Source: Allodiplogaster sudhausi (Eukaryota > Nematoda > Chromadorea > Rhabditida > Diplogasteridae). Taken from it: a stretch of 64,000 nucleotides of DNA. A model generated the notes under the pieces. The model saw only the letters and a program-made list of their open reading frames with translations, was not told the origin of the DNA and did not search any database. Below, piece after piece: positions 44,308 through 56,012 of the stretch. Position 1 is the stretch's first letter. The number at the start of each line of letters is the position of its first letter. The stretch spans positions 8,557,501 through 8,621,500 of the forward strand of contig CALZFC010000001.1 in NCBI GenBank assembly GCA_945643635.1, given 5' to 3'. Position numbers and translations under genes: made by a program.

Positions 44308-46287
44308 TTAATAATACAGGAAATCGTCGTTCCTTGTCTTCTTGATCATTCGATTCCCTCGTTTCGAGTATATCGGCATCTGCGTCTGCGGCGTCGGTGG
44401 GTCGATGATGATGTCTCTCGTCGGCTTCTTCTTTCGCGGTACGGTTATGGTGATTTTGTCTGCTTGTCGGTGCTCGTCTTCGTCGTCTTCTTCTTCTTCT
44501 TCTTCTCGGCGGTGGAATCTTCTCACATTGTCTTTGTGCCAGGCGACCTCGTGTCCCGGTCGCACTTCGACGTAGACCTTGCTCCCGTCCGTTCTTACGA
44601 CACGGACGGGACGAGCTGATCTGTCTGCCAGTTTGTTGGCACGTGGGGCTCCTCTCAGTAGGACCTCGTCGCCGTCGTCAATGCGGCGCGTGTGAGAGTT
44701 ATGGCGTCGATTGTAGTGTTCGACCTGCGTCTCCTGTGCGTCCTCAATGTGCTTCCTGACTGCTTTCCAGCAGTCGCTTTGTCGCTGGCGAATTACTTTT
44801 TCAAATGCGCCCGTGTCTGTTTGCAAGCCGGTCGTCGGCTTGCATAGCTCGTTGTCTTCCGGCAAAATCGGCTCTCGGCCGTACATGACGAAAAAGGGTG
44901 ACTTCTGGGTCGTCGTGTTTTGCAGGGCGTTGATAGTGAAGACGGTGTTCGCTATCACCAGATCCCAGTCGTTCTGTCGTTTGTTCACTCTGGGAGCCAT
45001 TGCTTCTTGTAGGGTTCGGATTGCTCGCTCTGCTTGACCATTTGCTCGATGTCTATACGGCGTTGACGTCGTGTGTTCGATGCCGAGAGCTTGCAGAGTC
45101 TCCTCGAACTCGGCAGAGAGGAGATTAGTTCCTCTGTCTGTGATGAGTTGGCGAGGTGTGCCATAAACGTAGCACACTCGCTTGAGGAATACTTCGATAA
45201 TTGATTTCGAGGTTTGGTCCGGAATTGGCTCGGCAATTGTGAACTTGGAAAACGCGTCGATGAAGAGCGCGATGTATTGATACCCTCGGTCTGTTTCTGG
45301 TAGCGGGCCCGCTATATCGAGGTGTACCCTTTCCATCGGCGCTCTCGGGACGTCGAATGAACCGAGTGGTTCCATTCCGTGGTCTCTGGGCAGAGATTTG
45401 AGCTTCTGGCAGCTTTCACAGGTGCGAATTTATGTCGCGATATCTGCTGCCATTCCGCGCCATTTGAATCGTTGTTTTATGGCGGCAGCTGTGCGTCTTG
45501 TTCCTGCGTGCGCACACGTCTTCTCATGGAAATGAGCAATGACGGTCGCGATGATGTTGCTCTCGCGCGGAAGCAGGATGAATGTGTCTTTTGTATCGGC
45601 GCTGACTTCGTAGAGTATGTCGCTCTCGATGATGAATCGTGCATCCGGTGTCGTTCCGATGCGTTTGATGAGCTCATTCATCCATGAGCTGTTCTGTTGT
45701 GCTTTCTTGATTTCGTCGAGCTCGATTACGTTGACGTGCAGCGCGTCTTCTTCCACTTGCTTGGCGTTCTGTTCGGTTGGTTTCCTTGGCGATCGTTCTC
45801 TTGGCTCGGCGATTTCGTCTCTCAAGTATCGAGAGTGGGCGTCGGGGACTGAATTGAATCGTCCCGCGCGAAACTCGATCTTGATGTCTTCGCCCTGGAT
45901 GGTCATCTGATATTTTAGTAGACGGCCTTCCAGGTCTTTTCGTTTTAGTAGCGACACCAACGGTCGGTGGTCTGTGACGATTTTTGTCGGTGTTCCGTAG
46001 ATGTACTGGCGAAACGCCTTGATTGCCCAAACGATTGCTAGGGCCTCCGTTTCGAGAGCGACGTATCGGCGCTCGGCGTCCTTCAGTTTTCTGCTGGCGA
46101 ACGCGAGTGGATGGAGACGGCCTTCCTGTTCTTGCAAGAGTACGGCGGCGATTGCGATGCCGCTTGCATCCGTTTCAATAATGAACGGCGTAGCCCTCAT
46201 TGGGTTTGCTAGTACAGGAGCTGTTGTCATGAGTGTTTTGGCTATTTCAAAAGCGTCGTTCTCTTCTTTTTCCCATTTGAACGGCAC
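44308..46287 (-). pseudogene. Gypsy pol 3' part: RNase H and integrase, one in-frame stop
   Basis: RNase H begins about 46,270 (VPFKWEKEE, FIIETDASGIAIAAVL, ALETEALAIVWAIKAF, VTDHRPLVSLL). The integrase zinc region follows (H-x3-4-H and CESCQK) with an in-frame TAA at 45,430-45,432 between its His and Cys pairs. The same frame then resumes at 45,429 with the catalytic core: LDIAGPL, ITDRGTN and an E in NGQAERAIRTL with exactly 35 residues between the second Asp and the Glu. The C terminus has VLLRGAP, WHKDNVRRF and an acidic run of Glu/Asp before the stop at 44,308. Without the stop it would be one frame of about 660 codons. Its RT partner is deleted. Confidence 0.85.
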
Positions 46288-47143
46288 GTTTCCAGTGAGG
46301 CGCGTCCTTTTTGCGGGTTAGGACTGGAGCAGAGAGCACCGTTGATGTGCTCTCGCGGATGACGTTTTGTCTGAGCAACATCTCGACCTGGCGATCCACC
46401 TCTTCTATAGGGATGTGTCGAATCACTGGAGCTGGGAGCCTTGCATCTCTTCTGAGTTGGATGTGATGTTTGATGGGGCCTCGGTAGTGGCCCAGGTTTT
46501 CATTCAATTGGAAAGCATCTCTGTGTTTCATAATCAATTCGCGAAGTTTCTTTGTTTCCTTCGGCTGCAGATGCTTGGAGTCGACTTGGACGATTTCGGT
46601 CAGGTTTTTGTCGTCGTCCGGTTGTGCCTGCGGGAGACGGCTTTCCCAATCGGCTTCTGGTGGAATGTATTCAGCGGTGGAGGATTCAATTGTCGTTGCT
46701 GCAGCGATTTGAGCTCCTTGTTTCAGCATTACCGGTCGGTCGCAGATGTTTTTGACTATCACTTGAGTCAGTTCGCGGGGGCTTTGGCAGAGGAACGGTT
46801 GGAACTCGAGGTGCTTGATTTCGTCGTGGCGGCTGATATTGTAGATGGCTATTTCGTCGTGTGACATTCTGCTTTCAGGCAGTGCGATGAAAACGGCTTT
46901 TTCTTCATTTGGTTCAATGCAGTAGTCTCGGAGTGTCTTGAGTGCACAAACTTGCTGTGATTTCTGTTTGTAGACTGCATCAGGTGAAGAGAGAAGTGGA
47001 ATTCTTGAGTCGCCGATAATGGCTTCATTTTCCATGAAAGTCGTCAGAATGTCTTGTTTCGCGAGAACTCGAACAATGTCGAATCCCACGAGTGCTGCTG
47101 CAGGACAATCATTGTCAGGAGAGACCAGGAGCGTGTGGTTCAC
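46247..47143 (-). pseudogene. Gypsy pol 5' part: protease C terminus and truncated reverse transcriptase
   Basis: Begins with HTLLVSPDNDCPAAALVGFD, matching the C-terminal half of a retropepsin (I/L-x-G-x-D). It continues through a linker to the RT start: LRELIMKHRDAFQ, HHIQLRRDA, PVIRHIPIEEVDRQVE and SAPVLTRKKD. The frame then breaks, and the next recognisable motif (VPFKW, start of the RNase H connection) follows almost at once. The whole palm region with the catalytic Tyr-x-Asp-Asp is therefore missing. Confidence 0.8.
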
Positions 47144-47658
47144 GTCTGTTGCATGTAGTTGACTTCTGCTTGGAGTGTTTCATTTGTAATCTGCGCCTTC
47201 AGCTTGATTGGCAGCTGGTCGTATGCATGGTGGGTCTGCAATGCGGTGAGGGCAGGCATTGGTTCGGTTCTGGTTGTTTCTCGAGGGAGTACAAATGCTC
47301 TTTCAGGATTCGGTTGGGCTTGTTGCCGTGATGGACTCACAATTCCTGTAGGCGTTGGCGCTGGTGCCGTCAGTGGCAATGGCGGGAGTACTCTATAGGG
47401 GAACGGTGTGTTTTCTGGCATTTCCTCCTTTTTGTTGGTGAGGGTGAGAGCGGTCTCATCCGGTTTTGCTGACGATGTCGTTTCCACGAGGGAATTCGGC
47501 GTAGTCGTATCCGGCTCCGTCGTCGTATTGGCTTTTCCGTCGTTGTTGGTGTAAGAATCGTGACTGGTTCCTGTGTATTTATGATTGCTTCTTGAAAACT
47601 CGGGCTTATTGGAAAAATCAGAAACATCGTTCAAAAATCTCGCCTTTGTGTCAGCCAA
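47140..47658 (-). pseudogene. Gypsy gag-protease junction segment
   Basis: A 172-codon frame rich in Pro, Thr and Ser, ending with LPIKLKAQITNETLQAEVNY, which fits a protease N-terminal strand. It overlaps the following frame by 4 nt, so a single-base frameshift near 47,141 probably separates what was one frame. The D(T/S)G active-site motif is not present, so the protease N terminus has been lost or diverged. The upstream gag zinc knuckle is also absent. Confidence 0.55.
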
Positions 47659-47714
47659 AAAAACTCGAATTCAAGATGGAGTTTATGGCTCCTTTAAATT
47701 GTAATATCCCTTGA

Positions 47715-50700
47715 CTACGAAGCAGCCGCAGCACTCGCCATATGAACGTTGTCTGCTTCCTTGAGCTTGAAGCGACGAATCTTGCCAATCGGAGTCTGCG
47801 GAATCGAGTCCACGAAGAAAACACCACCGGTTATTTTCTTGTACGACGAGAGTTTTGCTGAAACAAAGCAGTTTCTCAGATCAGCTTGTGTTCATTTTCG
47901 AAGACATCTTCAGAAGGAGGGTCATTTTTCATCTAAATTGAGATCTTTTTCGTTTATACAACGCAAATGCTACCGTTTTCATAACATTTTATCAATCTAG
48001 TGTCAAATTTTGATTTCTATTCGCAACGGTAAAACAACCTGGTGCGAAATTTAATTAGAACCCTACATTTGTATTATCGATGCATAGATTAGCCAACATA
48101 GAATGAGCTTGTTGAGCTGGTCGAGGCCGCCCGTGAACAAGTCTCGCTCTTCTTGTCGCTCCACGAACGCTCGTATCAGCTGCATTCCCTGTAAAAATGC
48201 AGTGTACATATGTACATAATCAGCTTACTGATTATCATCATGAAGTTTAATATCTGTATTTTTTTATAGAAGTAATTCAGAAGACCTCCAGTTCTGGATC
48301 AGGCACACCGACGATGGCGACTTCGCGCACGCTTGGATGCAGCAGAAGAACATCTTCGATCTCACTCGGCGACACCTTATGATTATATCTATTTGATTAT
48401 TATAATAAAGCCGTAATTAATGTGGTACGATCACCTAAAAATTATTTAATCAGGTTTGAATTGCAGCGTTCACATTCGGAGTATATTTTATAATTTGTTG
48501 TTGTCAGAGCTTTGTATGTTGATGTTGTTGCTGAAGGTGTTGAGTGAACCGTGGAAAGGATGGAGGGTTGCGAACATTAACATACCTTGTGAGTGGTCGC
48601 CTCGGAGACGCGAACCTTGATCAAGTCCTTGACGCGCCCGACAATCGTCATGCGGCCCTGGGCATCAGAGAAGCCGGTGCCGCCTAGTAAATGAGACATT
48701 TCTCAAAGGCAAATCTAGGAATGGAATCTCTTCAGATATTGCAAAAAAAACTGTGTGCCGTTGTCAATGGGATGACCATGACCTGACCTCGACGTGGTCA
48801 TGAGCGAAAACGGCCTAGACTGTTCGACTACGACATGTCATTTGCACAAAGTACGGCTTTTACAGCAACTTGCCGGTATGAAGCCAGCCATCCGCATCGA
48901 TGACGTCAGCAGTGGCCTGAGGCCTATTCAGATAGCCATTCATCATGGTCGGCATGCGTACGCAGAGCTCGCCAGCCACTTCGGAGCCAGTCTCTGTGTC
49001 AACGACCTGAAAATTGTTTTTCATAATTTTCTCGGTCCTGACCCAGAGACTGGTTCCGTAGCGGCTCCAACCTTGTGCTCAAAGTTGGGCATCGGAAGGC
49101 CGATGCCGGAGGGATCTTCCAACGACAAGTCAGACGTATGTGAGGTCGTCGTCACTTCGGTCAGGCCATAAGCTGTAAGAGTCGCTTATGACGAATGATC
49201 AGAATATTCATGATCCACCTTCATAAATTAGATACATATACATACATGGTCTTTCCATTTTCTTTTTGTAATATGTCTCTTTATTGATCAAAATCATCAC
49301 AGTAGTACCTTGTAGGATGGCGCACACCGCTGGCAGCTTCTTGCGAACGCCGTCGCAGACCGATTTGCCCACGGGAGCACCGGCCGAGCAGATTATCTAG
49401 GCAGAATATTTAACTATTTATAGGAAAAAAAACACTTGATCTATAAGCACTTAGGAATGCTCCGGATAGTTCATTTACTTTTATTATTTACTTTCTGTTA
49501 CTATTTAACGAGAACAGCGAACCTTGACCGAGCTTAGGTCATAGCCGTCCGACTTTGTGTCAATTAGAAGCCAGCTGAGTAGCGGTGGGTGCGCGAAGAG
49601 AACGCGAATCTGAGAAAATGATGTTTTCCTTTGTCTTCTTAATTATTTACATTCTTATTTCAGAAAGACGAACATCAAAACTGTGTCATAATTAGGCTTG
49701 CGGAAAAAAGACTCACTCGGAACTTCTGAATGGACGCGCAGTAGAGCGTCGGCTCGAAGCCCTTCTTCAGGACTATCGTGCCGCCTGCTAGCAGCATCAT
49801 CGTCAGCATAACAGAGCAGAGTGCGTGGTGCAGGGGGATGAAGATCAGTAGACGCTCCTCAACAACAACAAAAAAAATTCAAAAATTACATTGATTGACC
49901 TAGGTTCAACAAAAGTGACCAAACCTCTTCCCAAGTGAAAGGTCGTCCATCGGTGACGACTGGACCGAAATCGAAATGTCTGTATGAATGTTTTTTTATT
50001 ATTATTATATATTCATAATTATAATTTTTTACTACTTATTTAATAATATAATACATATCTAACGAATTCACGTTCTAAGCAGAATTGAACCAACAGTAAA
50101 AGAAAAAATGAGAAAGTGGTCGCCGACTTCTTGAAGCTGGCGGCGCCGGTGCCGACGGCGACGTGTGAGAGCTCGACACCCTTGGGCGGCCCCGTCGTGC
50201 CGGACGAATAGGGCAGAGTCGCTGGAGTGCGAGGAGACACTCAAAGAATTTGCTAAAAACACAACTTGAATTCGCACCTTTTTGCCTGCCATAATGGCGA
50301 GAGAGCGTGTGATTTTGAAAGACGCGAATACAATAGTTAGGAAAATTTAAATAGGTTACGGTTGAATTTCGTGCACCTTTATAACAAATTTATTTCCCTC
50401 TAAATCTTTATTCAAGAGGTAATGAGCACTACGGTGAACAACTAGGCAAGAAAATAAACCCGAAAAGTATACGATGGAGTGAAGGATAAATTTATTCGGC
50501 AATCGCCTAAATCCCAACTATAAGTATAACAGAATAAATAAGCTACCCTAAAAATTTCGTAACTTTCATTCATTTTGAAGGAAAATATGCATGTAAAACT
50601 AAAAATTAACAGAATATTGCTCGGTTCTGAAAGAAATAAATAAAAACAGTTTTTGGAAGCTCTCCTGCCATCCAATCAGACATATTAGACAGGCTCTCTT

Positions 50701-53130
50701 ACCTCCTCGCAACGGAAATCGCAGATGCATGTATTATTTGTTGTCTACCAATTCTGGCGAAAACAACAAATTCTGTAGTTTACCTCTATCTTTCTACCCT
50801 TGGATCTCATTATTCGTTCCACTGTCTCTGTCTCTCTTTCTCTCTCTCTGTCTCTCTTTCCTCCGTAAACTCTCTTCAACTTCGACTTATCGAGTTTTCA
50901 GCTTGTATGAAAGTGGACGGAAATGTACAGATTTTTTGTTTTGATTTGTCGCGGCGTAAAATTTGTAAGTTATCTGCAAGTTTTAAGAATCCTGACGTTT
51001 ATTGTGTTTTGTGAAGTTTTCGCCGCACGAAACATCTAAGAACAAATGGGCAGAGAGAAAAAGAAAGAGAGAGAGAAATGGAGAAAGAGAGAAAATGGAA
51101 GCAAAAAAGGATTTTATTGCGGATTGTCGATTGTCAATATCGCACTGATCACGAGTCATTTTTTTTAAAGATTTTTCATTTCCATTTTCGCCGAAGATCG
51201 CGTGATCGTCGAGACCGCTCTGTGAATGTATGTACATATGTAAATACTTTGCACAAAAGGCCACCCACATCGAAGATGTATTGGAGAAGAACTTGAAAAG
51301 GAGTGTTGACTTTCTCCCCCTCGCGAGCATTCATCATCCATTCATTGCTCTTTTCTCATGCTAATAATAAGCTGATGATAGTATTCTTGTTATAGCCAAT
51401 AGTATTCAATATCTTATTATAGCCACCTCTGCCTACCTCTTTCATACTCTTCGTTCGCTTCAGTTTCCATGACCGTTTTCCAGTCGATGACTTTGTCAGG
51501 AAGAGAAGAGCTGTCAGCAGCGTTGCGGAGACAGAGAACCATCTGACAAAGTAAAAATAAAACAATAAACTTATTCTCTGAGATCACTGACCTGGCCGAG
51601 TCTGCGAAAAAGACATTTTTAATATTGATATTGATGTTTAATATATTGATTTAAAATGCCTATGTATCGTACCTTGACAAAGTCGTGCTTGCGCTTTGCA
51701 TCAAGCACCGTGGAAAGGTGGTCAGCGTCGGTCACAATGACCGCACTGGGCGAGTCGACAATTTGGGATTCCAGCTCATCTTAAATAAGTTTAATTAAAA
51801 TTGTATTTTTTTAGATACTACATATGTGAACTTTTTGTCGTTTCTGCAAAAATATTTTTAGTATAGAAATAGAACAAAAAAAAATTATATCTAAATAACT
51901 TTATGCATCGCTCATAAATTAATTACATGTCGTGAAAGAAGCACTCGCTCCGCTTAGTACGCCGCCGGCGATCCAAGTGCCGAGGAAGACGACGAAGGTT
52001 CGGGTATCGATGCGCTGCTCTAACCTCTCAAACTCGACGATTCTCGGGTGCTAATAATTTTTTTTTAAATAGCCATTTCACATATCTTTCGCTCCTTTAC
52101 TACTAACGTATTACCTATACATACCGTATTTTCTCTATTAGTACCCCCCCCTTTATTAGAACCCCCCCCCCCCCTCTAATAGTACCCCTCTGATAAAGCT
52201 ATTGAAAAATAGAACCCCTCCCTCTAGTAGAACCCCCCCCCTCCAATAGTGCCCCCCCTAACACCCTAATATCTAAGCTCGAGACGTACCTCGAATGGAT
52301 CCTGGAGGCATGGGATGCTCTCTCCAATGAACTGATTGCAAATTCATTCAAAATGTGTGGTAAAATGGATATTCCAGTGCTGATTCCTATGAATTCGAGC
52401 TATGATTCTTCTTTTTTTGAGAAGAAAATGTTGTTATCAAACTTTTACTGTCTTACATTGAAAAATAGTACCCCTCCCTCCAGTAGAACCCCTCCCTCTA
52501 ATAGTGCCCCTCTCTCGCAAGGGTATTGAAAAATAGAACCCCCGGGGGTACTAATAGACAAATACGGTATATTATAATTGATATTAAAGTGGCTGTTCAG
52601 GGACCTTAAGTATACAGTATTCCTCATGAACAGAGTGTGTAATCCGAAGGATAGCCCCACAATGTTAAGCTCCATGGAAAAACCTCTTACTTACACGACG
52701 TGATTTGCGAGTACAACGGTGACCACATCGCCATTTTTGAAGTCCTTTGCTCTGAGGAAAGCCGCGAAACGTTGTGCGCGCTCGATGAGGTCGCTGTAGC
52801 TCAGACGTTCGCTGTCGTCGTTGGCGCTTATCTACGTTATTTGATATAAGAATATCAATTAAAAGATTCCAAACTACATTTTGTTCGTTTAAATAGTGAA
52901 ACAAATAATTAAAGCCACTTACTTACTATTTTTCTAGAATATGAAATGTTGAAATTGTCTAGAGTTTTTGAAGACTTATTATTTTTTTCTGAATAATTTT
53001 CGTTGATAAAAAATACCGCGGCCAGACGATTCGGCTCCTTGGCAATGTGTTCTTTCATTGCACGCAGCAACTTCTCATGAATCGTCTCTTCGATAACGTC
53101 AACGGATGAGAAAGGCGAAGAGTGAGGCAT
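47715..53130 (-). CDS. Acyl-CoA synthetase (luciferase/4-coumarate-CoA ligase-like)
   Basis: An adenylate-forming ligase that would activate a carboxylic acid with ATP and join it to CoA. About 16 exons: start MPHSSPFSSVDVIEE (53,130 to about 53,017); 52,690-52,835 (SERLSYSDLIERAQRFAAFL); 51,925-52,045 (FLGTWIAGGVLSG); 51,674-51,782; about 51,440-51,545; about 50,110-50,235 (P-loop motif YSSGTTGPPKGVELSH); 49,925-49,985; 49,713-49,860 (FIPLHHALCSV); 49,520-49,615; 49,310-49,395 (ICSAGAPVG); 49,050-49,170 (YGLTEVTTT); 48,870-49,005 (GELCVRM, GYLNRPQAT, GWLHTG); 48,585-48,685 (GRVKDLIKV); 48,283-48,380 (SPSEIEDVLLLHP); about 48,100-48,190; 47,715-47,857 (PIGKIRRFKL, with the catalytic Lys). Total near 590 codons, normal for the family. 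The C terminus is ASAAAAS, not a peroxisomal SKL. The Asp that normally follows GWLHTG appears replaced by Gly. Introns hold repeats. Confidence 0.8.
50265..50390 (+). repeat. Dispersed repeat family A copy
   Basis: Contains TTTTTGCCTGCCATAATGGC and GACGCGAATACAATAGTTAG. It lies in the ligase intron between the exon holding the P-loop motif and the preceding exon. Confidence 0.5.
50420..50880. repeat. Right arm of an inverted duplication (pairs with 41,780-42,350)
   Basis: Nearly identical, in reverse complement, to the left arm 8 kb away, and lacking the 87-bp hAT-like insert. It lies within an intron of the ligase, so the duplication landed in a gene or the gene was inverted around it. Confidence 0.75.
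52124..52567. mobile_element. Pogo/Tigger-like non-autonomous element (complete)
   Basis: Inverted ends CCGTATTTTCTCTATTAGTA and its inverse GTACTAATAGACAAATACGG, flanked by TA on both sides (52,122-52,123 and 52,568-52,569). The sub-ends are C-rich repeats of CTCTAATAGAACCCC type. The central segment (about 52,305-52,385) reads on the plus strand as EAWDALSNELIANSFKMCG, much like the C-terminal motif of pogo/Tigger transposases (W...I..SF..CG). It lies in a ligase intron. Confidence 0.65.
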
Positions 53131-53259
53131 TTCTGCCTTGCGAGAATCTTGATAGAAATTTTTATGTATTGTAGAACAATTTTGACTTTTTAAAACAGAA
53201 ATTTTTTAATTGGAATTGTAATTCCGTTAGATGCTTTATTTAAAAAAGACTAATAATAA

Positions 53260-54060
53260 AAAATAATTATAATAATCTAATTAAAATTCCGCATACCAAG
53301 TATCCGGCGCTCTTAACCAGGTGCGAAATGATCTCATCTTTATATATGTGTAAGCCAGGTAGACATTTTTTTTCCTGGGAAACCGGTACAAAGTCACCCA
53401 ACATGGCATTAATGAGATGTGAACAAGTAAAACACATCTTATCCTCTCTCTTTCTAAACTTCTCCATTCCTCGGGTACTCAGTTTATCAAATATAAGAAT
53501 ATAAAAAATGAAATGTTCATGCAACTGCGACCAACTGTCTTTTTTTCGCTTTCATCATTCCTTAGTAGATCATTATTTTACTCTTGCCAACATCTTGTCA
53601 TTTGCTCCAAACCTGTCAAATAATACACATATGTACATATGTCTTTATAATATGTATAACGTTATGGAGAAACTCGCAAGTAGTAAATTCTGTTTTATTC
53701 GTGTCAGGGGAGAGTTGAAGATGAAAAGAAGAAGAAAGAGGTTAAAATGTCCTGTGTAGGAGCTCTAAATACAGTATCTGGGCATAGACTCGTCACGCGA
53801 CTGATGAAAATCTACTGTTTTCAGCCGCCTTTTCTCTTATCTACGGCATATCATTCGATGGTGGGTTCGCTTCAATTCCGACACTCTGATACAAGTTCTC
53901 TATGGGTGGTCCGGTCGTTTTGTGATTGAGAAATACACTCTGTCCTCTTTTCTCCATTCCAAACATGAAATCTTCATGCAACTGCAAACAAGATGCAAAA
54001 ATTAATTCGTAAAATTTTATTTTTGTGGGTTCGTTAGCATTTTTTCTTGCTTTCATCAAT
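53260..54060 (-). other. Two similar unassigned frames upstream of the ligase
   Basis: Two minus-strand frames, 53,267-53,524 and 53,841-54,059. Each follows a related ATGCAACTGC.A.CAA...TTTC(G/T)CTTTCATCA block, and each contains GMEK (GMEKFRKRED and GMEKRGQSVFL). The first ends HIYKDEIISHLVKSAGYL next to a GTATGC donor. They may be exons of an upstream gene or a diverged tandem duplication. No domain recognised. Confidence 0.25.
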
Positions 54061-54239
54061 TCTTAATGGGTAATGATGTTTACTTTAACGAATCCCGACG
54101 AACATTCAATCTGTTTAAAGTTTGGAAAATATTCATATCTTGATAGGAACATGTTCGTAACAAAAGAATTGGAAACTTAATAGCCTATCTTATTATACGC
54201 GGTTCCGAATATGTGTCCAGTCTGTGATAACTTACTCTC

Positions 54240-54682
54240 TGCTCTCTCTCTTTCTCCCTCTCTCTCTCTCTCTCTCTCTCTTATGCCCAATTCTGAACTG
54301 GTCACTAAACCAGAACAGGCATGAAAATCGAGAGACAAAACCAAGTTGGAGACGCAGGTTGCAGTTCCGAAAACGGTGCTAGAACTTCCGCCAGTGACGT
54401 CACAGCCTAAAGCCCACATTTCTTGCTCACACCCAACATGAGTTCTCGATCAGTTTTGGCACTCTAACTGCTGCGGGGAATAGGTTATCGAAGAGCCCAG
54501 TGGCAAAGACTTTTAAGAAAGAGAGAGAGAGGGCGAGAGAGTGTGAGACAGGGAGAGAGCTAGAGAGTGAGAGTGTGTGTATGTGAGGAAGTGCTAGAAA
54601 GAGAGCGAAACTGTGAATTTTCATTTATGAGAGTGAAAGTGAGATTAGAAGATGGAGAGAAAGAATGGAAAGAATCTCAGAG

Positions 54683-54730
<48 letters not shown>

Positions 54731-54735
54731 AGAGT
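54240..54735. repeat. CT and GA microsatellites
   Basis: (CT)n at 54,240-54,280 and (GA)n-rich DNA at 54,515-54,735. The open frames here are repeat artefacts. The following 54,740-55,330 shows nothing I can assign. Confidence 0.85.
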
Positions 54736-55332
54736 CCATGTGAGATGTAATCAAAGAGCGAGAGTGAAATGTGAGCTCAATTTCAAGGCCATAGAAATAT
54801 CCGCCCACGGAATCGGTGCTACAACTGTGTATTTTTTGTGCCAATTGGATAAATGATTTTTTGAGATGCTAACATACTAGAAAAGAATATTGCCGATGGC
54901 ATCGCATAGAAAGTACCGGATTTGCACTATTAGTTCACTTAGAGACTAAAAGACTTTCCGCAGAATTGAGTAAACAATTGCACCAGACGATGTAATTAGT
55001 CAGAGCAACTAGAAAGCCATAAAACAACAATTTCTGGTATCAGTGTTACATGCAAAAAAAAACAACAAGTGTAAATGCGAGGAGAACTTGCAGTTGAGTT
55101 TGCATATCTTTTACCAGGAAAAAAAGTTCATTGCTTAGGTGGCAAGAAAAGACGCTTTAGAATCTTATTTTAAAGATTTTATATACATATGACATTTGCC
55201 ATGAATGATTTGTGTATTCAAATGTGTTTAAAAAGAGTTTTGTTGACTCAAGCCAGTGCCAGTTTTGCTCTTCGCTGAATATGACATTTGAGGCGATCTA
55301 TGCAACTTTGCCTCAGAACATGATGACTCAAC

Positions 55333-55370
<38 letters not shown>

Positions 55371-55520
55371 TTCAGAGATAAGCGAGAAAGTGAGAGCTAA
55401 ACAGTGTTGTGTAGAGTAAAGAGAGAGAAAGTTGGAAAACTAGGAGTAGTAATGAGACGGAAAGAAAGTGTCATAGAGGAAGAGAGTAAGAGAGAGAGCG
55501 AGAGAGATGGAGAAAGCTGG
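55333..55520. repeat. GA microsatellite
   Basis: (GA)n tracts at 55,333-55,372 and 55,420-55,515, just upstream of the TATA element at 55,588. Confidence 0.85.
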
Positions 55521-55585
55521 AGACGGAATAATGTTTTATTCGAGTACCAGCGTAGGCGGTCTGAGAGCATGAAGCTGGGCCCTCC

Positions 55586-55650
55586 ACGGAGGGTATAAAT
55601 CGGTTCGCGCACTCGGCAGATTCTCCTCCTTTCCTCTCACAAGTCAGTTG
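55586..55650 (+). promoter_or_regulatory. Putative core promoter of the Cys-rich secreted protein gene
   Basis: GGGTATAAATCGG (about 55,586-55,598) is a good TATA box, and CTTTCCTCTCACAAGTCAGT follows at 55,630-55,649. Initiation about 30 nt downstream of the TATA would fall near 55,620. The first ATG of the gene is at 56,013. It may be trans-spliced instead, as is common in nematodes; no cage data. Confidence 0.45.
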
Positions 55651-55839
55651 CCGGCTGGCAGAGACTGCTTATCTCTCGTGCGAATTGCTCTACTTTGCCT
55701 TTCGAAGTAACCAGTGTTTTACTTGCCTTCTTACCTTAACATTTAATCAAGTTAGAATAAGCAGTTATCATAAATTTAAATTAACACTAAATAAATTTTG
55801 ATGCAGTTTAACATTAGAGAAAGGGAAATTGTGGCACTG

Positions 55840-55980
55840 TGAAGATAATGCGCTATGGTAAAAAGAGCACGAAACTCAAATGTAATATATATTTGACTTT
55901 ACCTGACCACTGTAATGGTAAATCGAACTTTCTCTAGCCCTTGTGTCAGGCAAAAAGGCGCAAATTCAAAAGTGATTTTC
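55840..55980 (-). repeat. Dispersed repeat family A copy, inverted
   Basis: Reverse-oriented member (TGTCAGGCAAAAAGGCGCAA on the plus strand) directly before the start codon at 56,013, within the 5' leader of that gene if the TATA above is used. Confidence 0.5.
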
Positions 55981-56012
55981 ATCTGCTTTAATTATCTAAT
56001 TATTAATATTTA

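Larger units (their letters stand above)
42596..47690 (-). mobile_element. Ty3/gypsy LTR retrotransposon, 5'-truncated and defective
   Basis: Minus-strand element with, in order, a Pro/Thr-rich gag-pol junction segment, the C-terminal part of an aspartic protease, the start of reverse transcriptase, RNase H, integrase, a small coiled-coil frame, a polypurine tract and the 3' LTR. The protease-RT-RNase H-integrase order identifies Ty3/gypsy. The 5' LTR, most of gag, the protease D(T/S)G motif and the catalytic part of RT are absent. It abuts the 3' end of the acyl-CoA ligase (47,715). Confidence 0.8.

Noticed and set aside
44342..47398. Long plus-strand frames opposite the gypsy pol
   Set aside because: Antisense shadows of protease, RNase H and integrase; no independent motif.
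47718..47860. Possibility that the ligase is peroxisomal
   Set aside because: The C terminus reads ASAAAAS, without a PTS1 tripeptide such as SKL.
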